A stretch of DNA of 64,000 bases from an uncultured Oscillospiraceae bacterium (GCA_910577365.1 CAJTMU010000005.1:1-64000), one strand, 5' to 3'; positions 17,478 through 25,851 are shown, numbered from the stretch's first letter. A program made the numbers and translations. Notes: generated by a model from the letters alone, not told the origin.

Positions 17478-19706
17478 ATGGACAGACGTGTTGTTGTGAC
17501 CGGTCTGGGACTGGTGTGCGCCATAGGCGACAATACCGAAGCCTGCTGGAGCAGCGCGATAAACGGTGTGACGGGCATACGCGAGGTGATCTCCGTCAAT
17601 ACCGAAAACTGCTATGCCAATAAAGGCGCGGAGGTACCGATAAAGTCCTCAGAGCTTTCGGGGGAAAACTATGACCGTTCCTCGCTGCTGTGCATAAAAG
17701 CGGCGGGAGAGGCTCTCGCAGACGCGGGATACGCCGTTACCAAGGAAAATTCTGATAGGATAGGCGTTATTATCGGCAATTGCGTGGGCGGCGCGGCAAG
17801 CATAGACAAATATTTTACCGACGAGATAAAAGGCAGCGGCGGCGACAGCTCCGACATACTGAAAATGCCCGCCTCGGCTATCGCCAACAATGTGGCGAAG
17901 CACTTTGGGCTGAACGGCACGACCGCTAATATCGTGAACGCCTGCGCCGCGGGAACTATCAGTCTTTCCTACGCCTGCGACCTTATCCGCGCAGGTAAGG
18001 CGGACGCTTTTGCCGCGGGCGGCTCGGACAGCTTCTCATCGCTGGCGTTCGCGGGATTTCACGCGCTGCACGCTCTTGACGAGAACGCATGCGCTCCGCT
18101 CAACCACAACAGCGGGATAACTCTCGGCGAAGGCGCGGGAATATTGATACTCGAAAGCTATGAGCACGCCAAAGCGCGCGGTGCAAAAATATACTGCGAC
18201 GTGCTGGGTTCGGGAGTAAGCTCCGACGCGCACCACATCACCGCGCCCCGCCCTGACGGACAGGGACAGATGCTCGCTACAACACGAGCGGTGAAAAAGT
18301 CGGGGCTGGATTTCAATGATATTGACTATGTGAACGCTCACGGCACGGGAACGGCGAAGAACGACGACGCGGAATTTCTTTCCGTTCACACCCTTTTCGA
18401 CGGTAACGACCATCTTTCCGTAAGCTCCACCAAATCCATGACGGGGCACTGTCTGGGCGCGGCGGGATCTATCGAAGCTGTGCTTACCGTCAAAGCGGTA
18501 TGCGAGGATATTGTGCCTCCAACTATCGGCTACAATGATGAAGACCTTGTTCGTCTTAAGGAAAAGGCGGGCGCGATAGATTTCGTTCCAAACACGCGCC
18601 GCGAAAAGCCCGTAAACTATGCGGTGTCCAACTCTTTCGCGTTCGGCGGCAACAACGCGAGCATTGTGTTTGCGAAAAATCCCCATGAGATACCCGACCA
18701 TACCAACAAGGACAGAATTTTTATTACGGGTATCGGAGAACTTCTCGGGGAGCCGCGCTGTGAAATCGAAGCGGACGACTACAAGGAGCACGGCATAAAA
18801 ATGGCTTTCTGGCGCAAGCTGGACAGATTCTCGCAGCTTCAGCTCATAAGCGGCATGAGAGCGCTTTCGGACGCGAAAATCACCGTTACCGACGATAACA
18901 GCGGCGATATTGGAATTATAATAGGAACTGCCGACGGTCCCATGACGGAAATAGTCAATTTCCAGAAGAACGTTATCGAAAACGGTACGGCTAACGGCTC
19001 GGCGTTTTCTTTCCCGAATACCGTGTATAACGCGGCGGGCGGATATTTCAGCATTTTCGCGGGAATAAAGGGCTACAACGCCACCAACGCGAACGGCGTA
19101 CAGGCGGGCTTGCAGAGCCTTTGCTACGCCGCCGATGTTATCAGGAACGGTGACGAGAGCATAATGGTAGCTTCGGGCACGGACGAAAACACCGACGTTA
19201 CCGAATATCTTTACGGCAAGCTGGGGCTGGTTCACGGAAAGCTGAGAGAGGGTCTGGGCGAGGGTTCAGTTTCCCTTATTCTGGAGAACGAGAACAGCGC
19301 GAACGCGCGCGGCGCGAAAAAATACGCGGAGCTTGCGGGTTGGGCTTCGGCACACAAGTCGGTTGAATTCGGCACGCTGAAAGGCTCGGAGAGCGCTCTC
19401 AAAGCGGCTGTTGAAGAAGCATGCAAAGCCGCGGGGATAACGCCCGCGGACGTTGAGCTGATATGCGGATTTGCCGACGGAAACGAAACCGTTGACAGTA
19501 TAGAAAAGAATATGTGCGCAGAAATGTTCGGCAATATCACCCCAATTCAGCTAAAGCACTGTATAGGAGAATCAAGAGCGGCGGCAAGCGCGGAGCAGGC
19601 GGCATACGCGGCAAAGCTGATAGCCGACGGCAAATACAATTGCGTTCTGGCGGCTTCATTCGGTGTGGGCGGCTCATATTCGGCTGTGGTGCTGAAAAGC
19701 GTATAA
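17478..19706 (+). CDS. Beta-ketoacyl-ACP synthase fused to a chain-length-factor-like KS
   Basis: 742 residues in two KS-like halves. The first (1-405) is a full condensing enzyme: C156 in VNACAAGT, H288 in NAHGTGT and H324 in STKSMTGHCLGAAGS. The second (411-742) keeps the thiolase fold but lacks the catalytic residues: the Cys site reads YNATNANG, the first His site FADGNETV and the second IGESRAAAS. That is the relation of KS to CLF in type II polyketide and aryl-polyene systems, here in one chain. It presumably sets chain length in a heterodimer-like unit. Clean single frame; no stop or shift between halves. Confidence 0.88.
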   Translation: MDRRVVVTGLGLVCAIGDNTEACWSSAINGVTGIREVISVNTENCYANKGAEVPIKSSELSGENYDRSSLLCIKAAGEALADAGYAVTKENSDRIGVIIGNCVGGAASIDKYFTDEIKGSGGDSSDILKMPASAIANNVAKHFGLNGTTANIVNACAAGTISLSYACDLIRAGKADAFAAGGSDSFSSLAFAGFHALHALDENACAPLNHNSGITLGEGAGILILESYEHAKARGAKIYCDVLGSGVSSDAHHITAPRPDGQGQMLATTRAVKKSGLDFNDIDYVNAHGTGTAKNDDAEFLSVHTLFDGNDHLSVSSTKSMTGHCLGAAGSIEAVLTVKAVCEDIVPPTIGYNDEDLVRLKEKAGAIDFVPNTRREKPVNYAVSNSFAFGGNNASIVFAKNPHEIPDHTNKDRIFITGIGELLGEPRCEIEADDYKEHGIKMAFWRKLDRFSQLQLISGMRALSDAKITVTDDNSGDIGIIIGTADGPMTEIVNFQKNVIENGTANGSAFSFPNTVYNAAGGYFSIFAGIKGYNATNANGVQAGLQSLCYAADVIRNGDESIMVASGTDENTDVTEYLYGKLGLVHGKLREGLGEGSVSLILENENSANARGAKKYAELAGWASAHKSVEFGTLKGSESALKAAVEEACKAAGITPADVELICGFADGNETVDSIEKNMCAEMFGNITPIQLKHCIGESRAAASAEQAAYAAKLIADGKYNCVLAASFGVGGSYSAVVLKSV

Positions 19707-19773
19707 GGCTTGGGTCTAACATAACCCCCAACGCATAACATCACTAATTAAAAATAGCGAGGATAAAAAAGCG

Positions 19774-20157
19774 ATGAATAAGCAAGAAGCGGAGCAATTA
19801 GCGACGCCGGTTGTAAAAGAGATCGTAAACTGTATATCCGAAAGACGCTATTCGGATATTGAAAAGTATGCCGAATTTGAAAGCATATCCTTGTCCGATT
19901 TTACGGAACTGATTGAGGGCTTTTTGGAGATCAACGAGCTGCCTTATATAGATCGGTTTGAGGTTCCGTGTACCTTTAATCCTCAGTATGAATATCATCA
20001 GCTTTCCTGTATCGTATACAGCGACGGACGCGGCTTTCATGCGGATTATGATTTGACAACGGATGGGGAATTAAATGACCTGACCTTGAATATGGAGTTT
20101 CTGTTTATAGAATCGGGAGCGCTTGCCGTCAAGATTTCAGACGCGCATGTAATGTGA
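19774..20157 (+). CDS. Hypothetical protein inserted in the KS-KR interval
   Basis: 127 residues, acidic and cytoplasmic, not recognised. Helical N-terminus (MNKQEAEQLATPVVKEIVNC), then beta strands ending in FLFIESGALAVKISDAHVM. The layout resembles small immunity-type or SUKH-like proteins but no family is claimed. It separates the ketosynthase from the ketoreductase gene and may be a later insertion. Confidence 0.6.
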   Translation: MNKQEAEQLATPVVKEIVNCISERRYSDIEKYAEFESISLSDFTELIEGFLEINELPYIDRFEVPCTFNPQYEYHQLSCIVYSDGRGFHADYDLTTDGELNDLTLNMEFLFIESGALAVKISDAHVM

Positions 20158-20179
20158 GAAATCAGAAATTTTCAGTCAG

Positions 20180-20326
20180 ATGTACTTGACGGTTAACCGA
20201 CCGCCTGAATATTATGATAAAGAATCCGGACAACCGTATATCAACGGCAAAAAGGATTATAAAGAGGCTCTTACGCAAAACTCGCAGAATTTTTGGATAT
20301 ATAAATACAGAGGTGTGATATGGTAG
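20180..20326 (+). CDS. 48-residue open frame, possible gene remnant
   Basis: Starts MYLTVNRPPEYYDKESG and ends in NFWIYKYRGVIW, overlapping the ketoreductase start. Residue content looks protein-like, but there is no good ribosome site, so it may be the 3' remnant of a gene inserted together with the one at 19774. Confidence 0.3.
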   Translation: MYLTVNRPPEYYDKESGQPYINGKKDYKEALTQNSQNFWIYKYRGVIW

Positions 20327-21048
20327 CATTGGTAACGGGCGCTTCCAGAGGTATAGGCAGAGCCTGCGCGGTAAAGCTTGCCGAGCGCGGCTACGACGTG
20401 GCGGTAAACTATAACTCCAACGAGGCGAAAGCGGCGGAAGTCGTTGCGGAAATAGAGAAACTCGGCGTGAAAGCCGCCGCGTTCAAAGCGGACACCGCCG
20501 ATCTCAAAGCGGTTCAGAACATGTTCCGCGAGGTGCAGAAAACTTTCGGGCAGCTCGATGTGCTGGTCAACAATGCGGGAGTTGTGGACGATGCCTATCT
20601 TCTGATGATAAACGAGGATTCGCTGTCAAAAAGTCTTGATATCAATATCAAGGGTTATTTCCACTGTGCGCAGCAGGCGGCGCTGAAAATGATGAGCAAA
20701 AAATCGGGAAAGATAATCAATATATCGTCGGTAAGCTCGGTGCTTGCCGTGGAGGGTCAGGGGGTATATTCCGCGACAAAGGGCGCAGTGAACTCTATGA
20801 CCGCCACACTCGCCAAGGAGCTTGCGCCAAGGGGAATACAGGTAAACGCGGTTGCGCCTGGATTTATAGCCACCGAAATGATGGACGCTATACCTGAGGA
20901 AAAAAAGCAGGAATACCTTAAGGCGATACCGATGAACAGATTCGGGAGCGCGGAGGACGTGGCAAACACGGTCGCGGCGCTGTGTTCCGAGGCGTTCGGC
21001 TATATGACGGGACAGGTGATCGTGCTTGACGGGGGGCTTAGTTTATGA
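20320..21048 (+). CDS. 3-oxoacyl-ACP reductase (FabG/SDR family)
   Basis: 242 residues, complete SDR. NADPH-binding TGASRGIG near the start, NNAG at about 89, catalytic Ser/Tyr/Lys in ISSVSS and YSATKG, and the NAVAPGFIATEM cofactor loop. It reduces the beta-keto group after condensation. Its TGA overlaps the ATG of the dehydratase gene, so the two enzymes are made together. Confidence 0.93.
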   Translation: MVALVTGASRGIGRACAVKLAERGYDVAVNYNSNEAKAAEVVAEIEKLGVKAAAFKADTADLKAVQNMFREVQKTFGQLDVLVNNAGVVDDAYLLMINEDSLSKSLDINIKGYFHCAQQAALKMMSKKSGKIINISSVSSVLAVEGQGVYSATKGAVNSMTATLAKELAPRGIQVNAVAPGFIATEMMDAIPEEKKQEYLKAIPMNRFGSAEDVANTVAALCSEAFGYMTGQVIVLDGGLSL

Positions 21049-21491
21049 TGGATCTTATGGAGATAAACGCCCGCATAAAACAGCGCCCGCCGTTTCAGAT
21101 GATAGAGCGGGTAACGGAGCTTGAACCGAACATTTCCGCCAAAGGCATAAAAAACGTTTCGGTGAACGAGCCGTATTTTATGGGGCATTTTCCCGACGCA
21201 CCCATTATGCCGGGGGTGCTTATTATTGAGTGCGCCGCGCAGCTTTGCAGTCTTGTCATCGCGCCCGAAAAAGCGGAGGTGGACAAGCTGTATGTTCTGC
21301 TTAAGGTCAAAGACTTTAAATTTCTTAAGCCCGTAATACCCGGGGACACGCTTACGATAGAGGTCAAGTGCACTCTCGCGAGCGCGGCGGCTTATGAATT
21401 TTCGGCGGTGATCTCCGTGGACGGAACAGTCAAAGCAAAGGGCAGCATGCTGTTCACCTCAATGGAAAAAAATGCGGTTTATAAGTCTTGA
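21045..21491 (+). CDS. 3-hydroxyacyl-ACP dehydratase (FabZ-like hot-dog fold)
   Basis: 148 residues. The family core YFMGHFPDAPIMPGVLIIE (catalytic His, and Glu at the end) is complete. It removes water from the 3-hydroxyacyl chain made by the neighbouring reductase. With no enoyl reductase in the operon the double bond would remain, or be reduced by the housekeeping enzyme. The ATG overlaps the reductase stop. Confidence 0.93.
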   Translation: MMDLMEINARIKQRPPFQMIERVTELEPNISAKGIKNVSVNEPYFMGHFPDAPIMPGVLIIECAAQLCSLVIAPEKAEVDKLYVLLKVKDFKFLKPVIPGDTLTIEVKCTLASAAAYEFSAVISVDGTVKAKGSMLFTSMEKNAVYKS

Positions 21492-21599
21492 TATTATGTT
21501 ATTATTTGCGGAAACAATTATAACATTGTAATGCCGCGCAGAGCTGTTTTATAACTGTTAAGACAGATTCTGAGATTTGGAGAAATCGGAGAAGACGGA

Positions 21600-22115
21600 A
21601 TGATTATACTTATAGCGGGAGCGTCGCATACGGGAAAAACCGCTTTGGCTCAGAAGCTTCTGGTGAAATACGGTTATCCATACCTCTCAATTGACCACCT
21701 GAAGATGGGTTTGATACGAAGCGGCAGCACGGAACTTACTCCCACAAGCAATGAAAAGGCGCTTACCGATTATTTGTGGCCGATAGTAAGAGAAATGATA
21801 AAAACAGCGATTGAAAATCGGCAGAATCTTATAATAGAAGGCTGCTATATCCCGTTTGACTGGGCGAAAAGCTTTGGGGCAGAATATCTTAATCACATTA
21901 AATACCGCTGTCTGGTCATGAGTAAGTCATACATACAGCATCACTATCATGATATAAAAAAGTACGCCAATACGATAGAGGAAAGACTTGACGACTCGGA
22001 ATGCACGATGGATTCACTGATACGTGATAACGCGGAGGTGCTGAAAATGTGCCAAAAATACGGCGCGGATTATCTCCTGATAGACAACGATTATCAAGTA
22101 GATATGGATATTTAA
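21600..22115 (+). CDS. P-loop nucleotide kinase-like protein
   Basis: 171 residues. Walker A GASHTGKT at the N-terminus, SIDHLKMGLIRSGS next, a lid-like helical centre and NLIIEGCYIP (Walker B-like strand). It resembles small AAA/2-phosphoglycerate-kinase-like ATPases of unknown substrate. GGAG lies eight bases before ATG. Its place after the dehydratase gene, 108 bases on, leaves its membership of the operon open. Confidence 0.7.
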   Translation: MIILIAGASHTGKTALAQKLLVKYGYPYLSIDHLKMGLIRSGSTELTPTSNEKALTDYLWPIVREMIKTAIENRQNLIIEGCYIPFDWAKSFGAEYLNHIKYRCLVMSKSYIQHHYHDIKKYANTIEERLDDSECTMDSLIRDNAEVLKMCQKYGADYLLIDNDYQVDMDI

Positions 22116-22263
22116 AGAAACTTGGATAACACATTCGTCCCACCCAAACGCGTGAACTTATAGATCTGATAGAGTTACACCTTGCTTTATCTGTTTGATA
22201 AATATGGCAAAATATCCGAAAAACCGGTCGGCGACATCAAAAAGAAAAAGGAGCGGTCATAAC

Positions 22264-22710
22264 GTGAAAACGGATTTTTCCGCCTGCATTTTAACGCGTG
22301 AGGCGGCTTTGCGAGACAGGCTTGTAGACATTTCGGGAGCTTATTCGCCAGAAAGCGACTGCTTTGCCGTCCTTGCCGAAAAAACGGGAAGAGAGTTTCA
22401 AGTGACCGCATGCGGACTGCTGCTTCTGGATAGTTTACTTATAAAGCATAAAATAAACCGTTCCGAGCTTATTATAGTCGGCGGCACGGCTCCACGCATA
22501 ATCAACCGCTCCGATATCAGCTTTGATATTGCTGCGGAGGAAAGCTGCGTCATGTGCTGCCTTTCATTGGGCGAGGGCGCGAAAGCAGGCTGCCGCATAA
22601 GCCGCAGCAGTGTGACCGTTTCCGAAAGCTGCCTTGATATGGGGACAATAACCGCCTGCGGAACAAAATACTTTTACAGTATAGACGGGCAGGAGAGAAA
22701 TACGCCCTGA
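22264..22710 (+). CDS. Hypothetical protein, possibly a degenerate phosphopantetheinyl-transferase-like protein
   Basis: 148 residues from GTG at 22264, preferred because AAAGGAG lies ten bases upstream; a 23-codon extension is open but basic and without a ribosome site. The middle, GLLLLDSLLIKH then SFDIAAEESCVMCCLSLGEGAKAGC, follows the order of an Sfp-type PPTase (core helix, FNxSHS-like strand, GxDxE-like strand) yet lacks the metal Asp/Glu and the KEA motif. Its place near the ACP gene makes the idea tempting, but the match is weak and the protein should be called unknown. Confidence 0.55.
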   Translation: MKTDFSACILTREAALRDRLVDISGAYSPESDCFAVLAEKTGREFQVTACGLLLLDSLLIKHKINRSELIIVGGTAPRIINRSDISFDIAAEESCVMCCLSLGEGAKAGCRISRSSVTVSESCLDMGTITACGTKYFYSIDGQERNTP

Positions 22711-22797
22711 CGAAAACGCATAAGGCTGTACGCCATCCGAAATTTTATTCAACAATTAAGGAGTGAACTCCCCGTACGGGAGCGGAGTGTGATTAAC

Positions 22798-23511
22798 ATG
22801 AAAATTCTGGTACTGAACGGAAGTCCCAAAAACGACAGAAGCAACACCCTTAACATAACAAAAGCTTTTCTGGCGGGATTTCCCGCGGACTGCAGCATAG
22901 AGTACGTATCGCTTTACAAGCTGAACATTAAGCCTTGCGTGGGCTGTTTTTCCTGTTGGAGCAAAACTCAGGGGCAATGCGTGATAAAGGATGATATGCA
23001 GGAGCTTTACGAGAAAATCAGGGCGGCGGATATCATTATAGAAAGCTTCCCGCTTTACTTTTTCGGTATGCCCTCTCAGCTTAAGGCAATGACAGACCGC
23101 TGTCTGCCCTTTATGCTGCCGTATATGGGCAATCTGGTCGAAGATAAAAACGCATCTTTTCATGAATTGCGGGACGAAAGCATGCACGAAAAGCGTCTGG
23201 TGGTGATAACCACCTGCGGATATGTCGATGCCGCGCCCATGTATCCTGCCCTGCTGAAGGAATACGACCTTATCTGCGGCGAGGGACACTACACCGCTAT
23301 CCTTTGCCCAGAGGGAGAGCTTTTTATAGCGGAAAAAGCTAAGCGCCAGCGTGAGGGATATCTCGCGGATATAACCAAGGCAGGTACTGAATTTGCGGAA
23401 AACCTGTGCCTGAGTGAAGAAACCAAGAAGCGCATAGCGCGCCCAATTCTTTCGCCGCAGGGATTTGAAGCGATAACACTGGCTCACTGGCAAATGAAAT
23501 CGGAAAGCTGA
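22798..23511 (+). CDS. NADPH-dependent FMN reductase/flavodoxin-like protein
   Basis: 237 residues from ATG at 22798 (a GTG three codons earlier is open). Flavin-binding NGSPKNDRSNT at the start, the CVGCFSCW motif (iron-sulfur flavoprotein-like Cys) and FPLYFFGMPSQLKAMTDR. It is a cytoplasmic flavoprotein of the multimeric flavodoxin family that handles electrons or quinone-like substrates. Two hairpins follow the stop. Confidence 0.85.
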   Translation: MKILVLNGSPKNDRSNTLNITKAFLAGFPADCSIEYVSLYKLNIKPCVGCFSCWSKTQGQCVIKDDMQELYEKIRAADIIIESFPLYFFGMPSQLKAMTDRCLPFMLPYMGNLVEDKNASFHELRDESMHEKRLVVITTCGYVDAAPMYPALLKEYDLICGEGHYTAILCPEGELFIAEKAKRQREGYLADITKAGTEFAENLCLSEETKKRIARPILSPQGFEAITLAHWQMKSES

Positions 23512-23526
23512 CAATTGAAAGCAAAA

Positions 23527-23556
23527 CGGGAAGCCGCAAATGGTTTCCCGCTATTT
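23527..23556 (+). terminator. Terminator after the flavoprotein gene
   Basis: CGGGAA (23527-23532) pairs with TTCCCG (23545-23550), followed by CTATTTT. Confidence 0.7.
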
Positions 23557-23600
23557 TAATAAATTATAATTTAAAGCAGTAAACCGCCATAACATAAATC

Positions 23601-23654
23601 TTCCGCACAACAACAACTTACAAAGCAAATCGTTGCTGTGCGGGAATATTTTTA
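23601..23654 (+). terminator. Second hairpin, probable terminator
   Basis: TTCCGCACA (23601-23609) pairs with TGTGCGGGAA (23637-23646), followed by TATTTTTA. The minus-strand Ro60-like gene ends at 23716, so it may serve both strands. Confidence 0.65.
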
Positions 23655-23715
23655 TAATTGTTGGCTTCGAGTCAACATAGCATAAAATAATTGAAGCAGA
23701 CTATCAACCAACATA

Positions 23716-25185
23716 TCACACAACCGCCGAATAGCGTTCACTGTTCACCACGTTTTCCATTATGCACTCAGGGGATAGCTCACCACAAAGAGCCATGTCA
23801 AATAAAGCGGGAGTGCAGCCTGAAACCAGCGCCGCGCCCGTCTGCGACATGCTTATGGGAATATTGCCTTCCTTGGCGCGGCTGTTGACATTCCAGAAAA
23901 TTATATCTGGCAGCTTGTAGCCGTAACGGGCAAATCTGCGCTTCATAGCTTCAAATACCGTCAGCTTGTTTCCACCCTCAACGCAGAAATCAAATTCCAT
24001 GTCCGAAATTATGTATATTCTTTCGGGCAGCTCCGACTGCTTCGCCCTGTTATGCACCGCCGCTGAAAGTATAAGCTCAAAAACAGCCTCAATATTTGTA
24101 TTGGAAATTTCGTTGAATGTAGAGCAGAAGCGCGCCTTTTCTGCGATATTGCTGCCCTTTATTTCAACAAGCCGTGGGGTGTGCGAGAATGTGATAAAAT
24201 GATTTGCAAATGCTCCCATGTTATGCTCCGCAAAGTAAATTCCCAGTGACAGCGCTACGTCAATGGGACGGACGTTCCCGCCTGCCGCGTAGCTCATAGA
24301 GCCTGAACCGTCAATCACCGCAATTGAATTGCCATTCTTGCCGTATACCGGAAGATTTTTCCACGTTACGTCCAGCGAAAGAGTCTGCTCTTCGGACATA
24401 CCGCGTTCAAGACAGCGACGGATTATCTCATAGGGGTACAGCGTAACTGTATTTATCTTTGCCTCGCCGCCGCTCACCCTGTTAAGATATTCCATGTAGC
24501 GCTCCTCGTCGTTACGCAGGAAAGCCTTGCGGTATTTGAACATCGCGCAGGATGGCTGCTTTTCATAGTCAAATGTGTAATCGCATACCCTGAGTCGATT
24601 TTCCAGTATGTCGGAATATCTGCGGAGCTTGGAGAGAACCTTGCGGTATCCCTTTTCGGTGTATCCCAGTTTTTTTGCCAGATATCTGCCCTTTGCGCGG
24701 CTATCTGCCGAAGATGTGTTTACAGAAGGGAGCCATTTCGCGAGAAGTGAAACTTTTTCCTCCCGCTCCATTGCCGCGATATCCGCATTAAGCTGTGCAG
24801 CTATCTCACTAACCGCCGCTTTTTCAGCGGAAGTGCCAAGCAGCTCCGTAAGATCGTCATATCTGCCATACTCCGCGAAAAAGGGTATGTTCCTCTCCAC
24901 CGCCGCGGGTGCAAAATCCGCAAGAGCCTTTACCGCGGCTCTGAAAAATCTGCGCTCCCCCAGACCGCCGCGAACGTCGCGAGCAAAAAAGATTATTTTC
25001 ATGGCCTTTTCGGGGTCCTCCGCGTAGGCGCGGGTAACCGCTGCCGCTATATCGTCCTGCGACGCATTGCGCATAGCACCTGCTCCGAAAAACAAGTCAA
25101 GGCAGTATGAGCCGCTTGTTCGGTTTGTGACCGCTCCGTTTTCGGTATATGTTATATTGCTTTCTCTTTTCAGCTTCTCAAGCAT
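23716..25185 (-). CDS. Ro60/TROVE-like protein (HEAT-like ring and vWA domain)
   Basis: 489 residues. The N-terminal two thirds are helical repeats with the conserved FFARDVRGGLGERRFFR block; the C-terminal third is a von Willebrand A domain with the metal site DGSGSM (about residue 300), as in TROVE/DUF2828 proteins. Ro60 (bacterial Rsr) is a ring that binds Y RNAs and misfolded RNAs and steers exonucleases. Here the gene follows an array of structured RNAs and an RtcB ligase gene on the same strand, exactly the company Rsr keeps in other bacteria. AAGGAG lies before the ATG. Whether it is true TROVE or the DUF2828 branch needs a profile search. Confidence 0.8.
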   Translation of the reverse strand: MLEKLKRESNITYTENGAVTNRTSGSYCLDLFFGAGAMRNASQDDIAAAVTRAYAEDPEKAMKIIFFARDVRGGLGERRFFRAAVKALADFAPAAVERNIPFFAEYGRYDDLTELLGTSAEKAAVSEIAAQLNADIAAMEREEKVSLLAKWLPSVNTSSADSRAKGRYLAKKLGYTEKGYRKVLSKLRRYSDILENRLRVCDYTFDYEKQPSCAMFKYRKAFLRNDEERYMEYLNRVSGGEAKINTVTLYPYEIIRRCLERGMSEEQTLSLDVTWKNLPVYGKNGNSIAVIDGSGSMSYAAGGNVRPIDVALSLGIYFAEHNMGAFANHFITFSHTPRLVEIKGSNIAEKARFCSTFNEISNTNIEAVFELILSAAVHNRAKQSELPERIYIISDMEFDFCVEGGNKLTVFEAMKRRFARYGYKLPDIIFWNVNSRAKEGNIPISMSQTGAALVSGCTPALFDMALCGELSPECIMENVVNSERYSAVV

Positions 25186-25265
25186 ATCTGTACTCCTTAT
25201 TAAAAAAATTCAAAACTTTTATATGCACGCGTGCACGCGCCGTTCTCACTAAGGTGCTATTTCAC

Positions 25266-25346
25266 GACCGCATTTTCCGCAAGAGATTGCTCCCAAGGGG
25301 CAGGATTTGAACCCACAATTACCAATAAATTTATGCTGTTGCGGTC
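25266..25346 (-). ncRNA. Y-RNA-like unit D, with T-arm-like hairpin
   Basis: Closed by the six-pair stem GACCGC/GCGGTC (complement of 25341-25346 and 25266-25271). After the 5' strand comes AACAGCATAAA, the box shared by all four units. Inside is a T-arm-like hairpin, GTGGG-TTCAAAT-CCTGC, with two wobble pairs. It is the last unit before the Ro60-like gene. Structure is read by eye; no covariance test was possible. Confidence 0.55.
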
Positions 25347-25424
25347 ATTCTTTGTCGCAAACCAGCGATTCTCCCGGCACAATCTTAACTAAACAGAGAT
25401 TTTCAGTCATCTGCCCAACTTTTG

Positions 25425-25485
25425 TTGTAAATACCAATTATCTGTTTTATATCACTTAGGGAATTTCCCCCAATGGTATTTACAA
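25425..25485 (-). ncRNA. Long inverted repeat between units C and D
   Basis: TTGTAAATACCAATT (25425-25439) and AATGGTATTTACAA (25472-25485) can form a stem of about 14 pairs with one bulge, enclosing a second small hairpin GGGAATTTCCC (25459-25469). There is no T-run. It may be part of a larger transcript with the neighbouring units or a separate RNA. Confidence 0.45.
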
Positions 25486-25503
25486 TTTTCAGCGTGCTTT
25501 CTC

Positions 25504-25593
25504 GGCTCATTTTTCGATGCTCTGCCACTGAGCTACGGATATATCCGGCGGGGATCGAACCCGCGACAATCTGCTTTTTATGCTGTAAGAGCC
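25504..25593 (-). ncRNA. Y-RNA-like unit C with circularly permuted tRNA-like module
   Basis: Closed by GGCTC/GAGCC. On the minus strand, after TTACAGCATAAA, there is a perfect T arm (GCGGG-TTCGATC-CCCGC), then CGGATATATCCG, which folds back as an acceptor stem closed by TATA, then a perfect D arm (GCTC-AGTGGCA-GAGC). The order T arm, acceptor, D arm is that of a tRNA cut at the anticodon, which is how bacterial YrlA-type Y RNAs mimic tRNA. No anticodon arm or CCA end exists, so it is not a tRNA gene. A neighbouring Ro60-like gene fits this role. Confidence 0.75.
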
Positions 25594-25609
25594 AACGCGA
25601 CTTTTTCAA

Positions 25610-25677
25610 GGCTCATATTCCATAAGCGGCACCCTGTTTGGGCACTCCGCGTCCCAAGGATATATGCTGTCAGAGCC
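25610..25677 (-). ncRNA. Y-RNA-like unit B
   Basis: Closed by GGCTC/GAGCC and carrying GACAGCATA after the 5' strand, like unit C. The interior has GCGG/CCGC enclosing GCCC/GGGT and no T-arm motif. It therefore shares the frame of the array but not the tRNA-like part. Confidence 0.5.
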
Positions 25678-25776
25678 TTTCACGATTTAAAAGCCGCTTT
25701 AGCTTCCTGACTTCTCAAGACCCTTCAATTCATTTTGAGATGAAAGTAAAACATACTGCGGTATAGGTCTTAACAA

Positions 25777-25845
25777 GGCTCGTGGATAATACGGCGTCCT
25801 TGCGGGCAGCTCCGTCGGGTAGATATCGTTTATGCTGTCAGAGCC
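25777..25845 (-). ncRNA. Y-RNA-like unit A
   Basis: Closed by GGCTC/GAGCC with TGACAGCATAAA after the 5' strand; interior hairpin ACGG/CCGT. It is the first unit, starting seven bases after the stop of the 150-residue gene. Between units A and B (25678-25776) a further AAGACC/GGTCTT pairing is possible and may mark a worn fifth unit. Confidence 0.5.
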
Positions 25846-25851
25846 TTAATT

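Noticed and set aside
18036..19235. 399-codon minus-strand frame opposite the ketosynthase fusion
   Set aside because: Shadow of a GC-rich gene; the plus-strand protein is clearly real.
16415..21491. Aryl-polyene cluster
   Set aside because: No AMP-ligase, aromatic starter enzyme, second ACP or exporter is seen, so only the KS/KR/DH logic is shared.
25290..25580. Ordinary tRNA genes suggested by T-arm and D-arm sequences
   Set aside because: The arms are in permuted order, there is no anticodon arm and the acceptor stem is closed by a loop; treated as Y-RNA-like instead.
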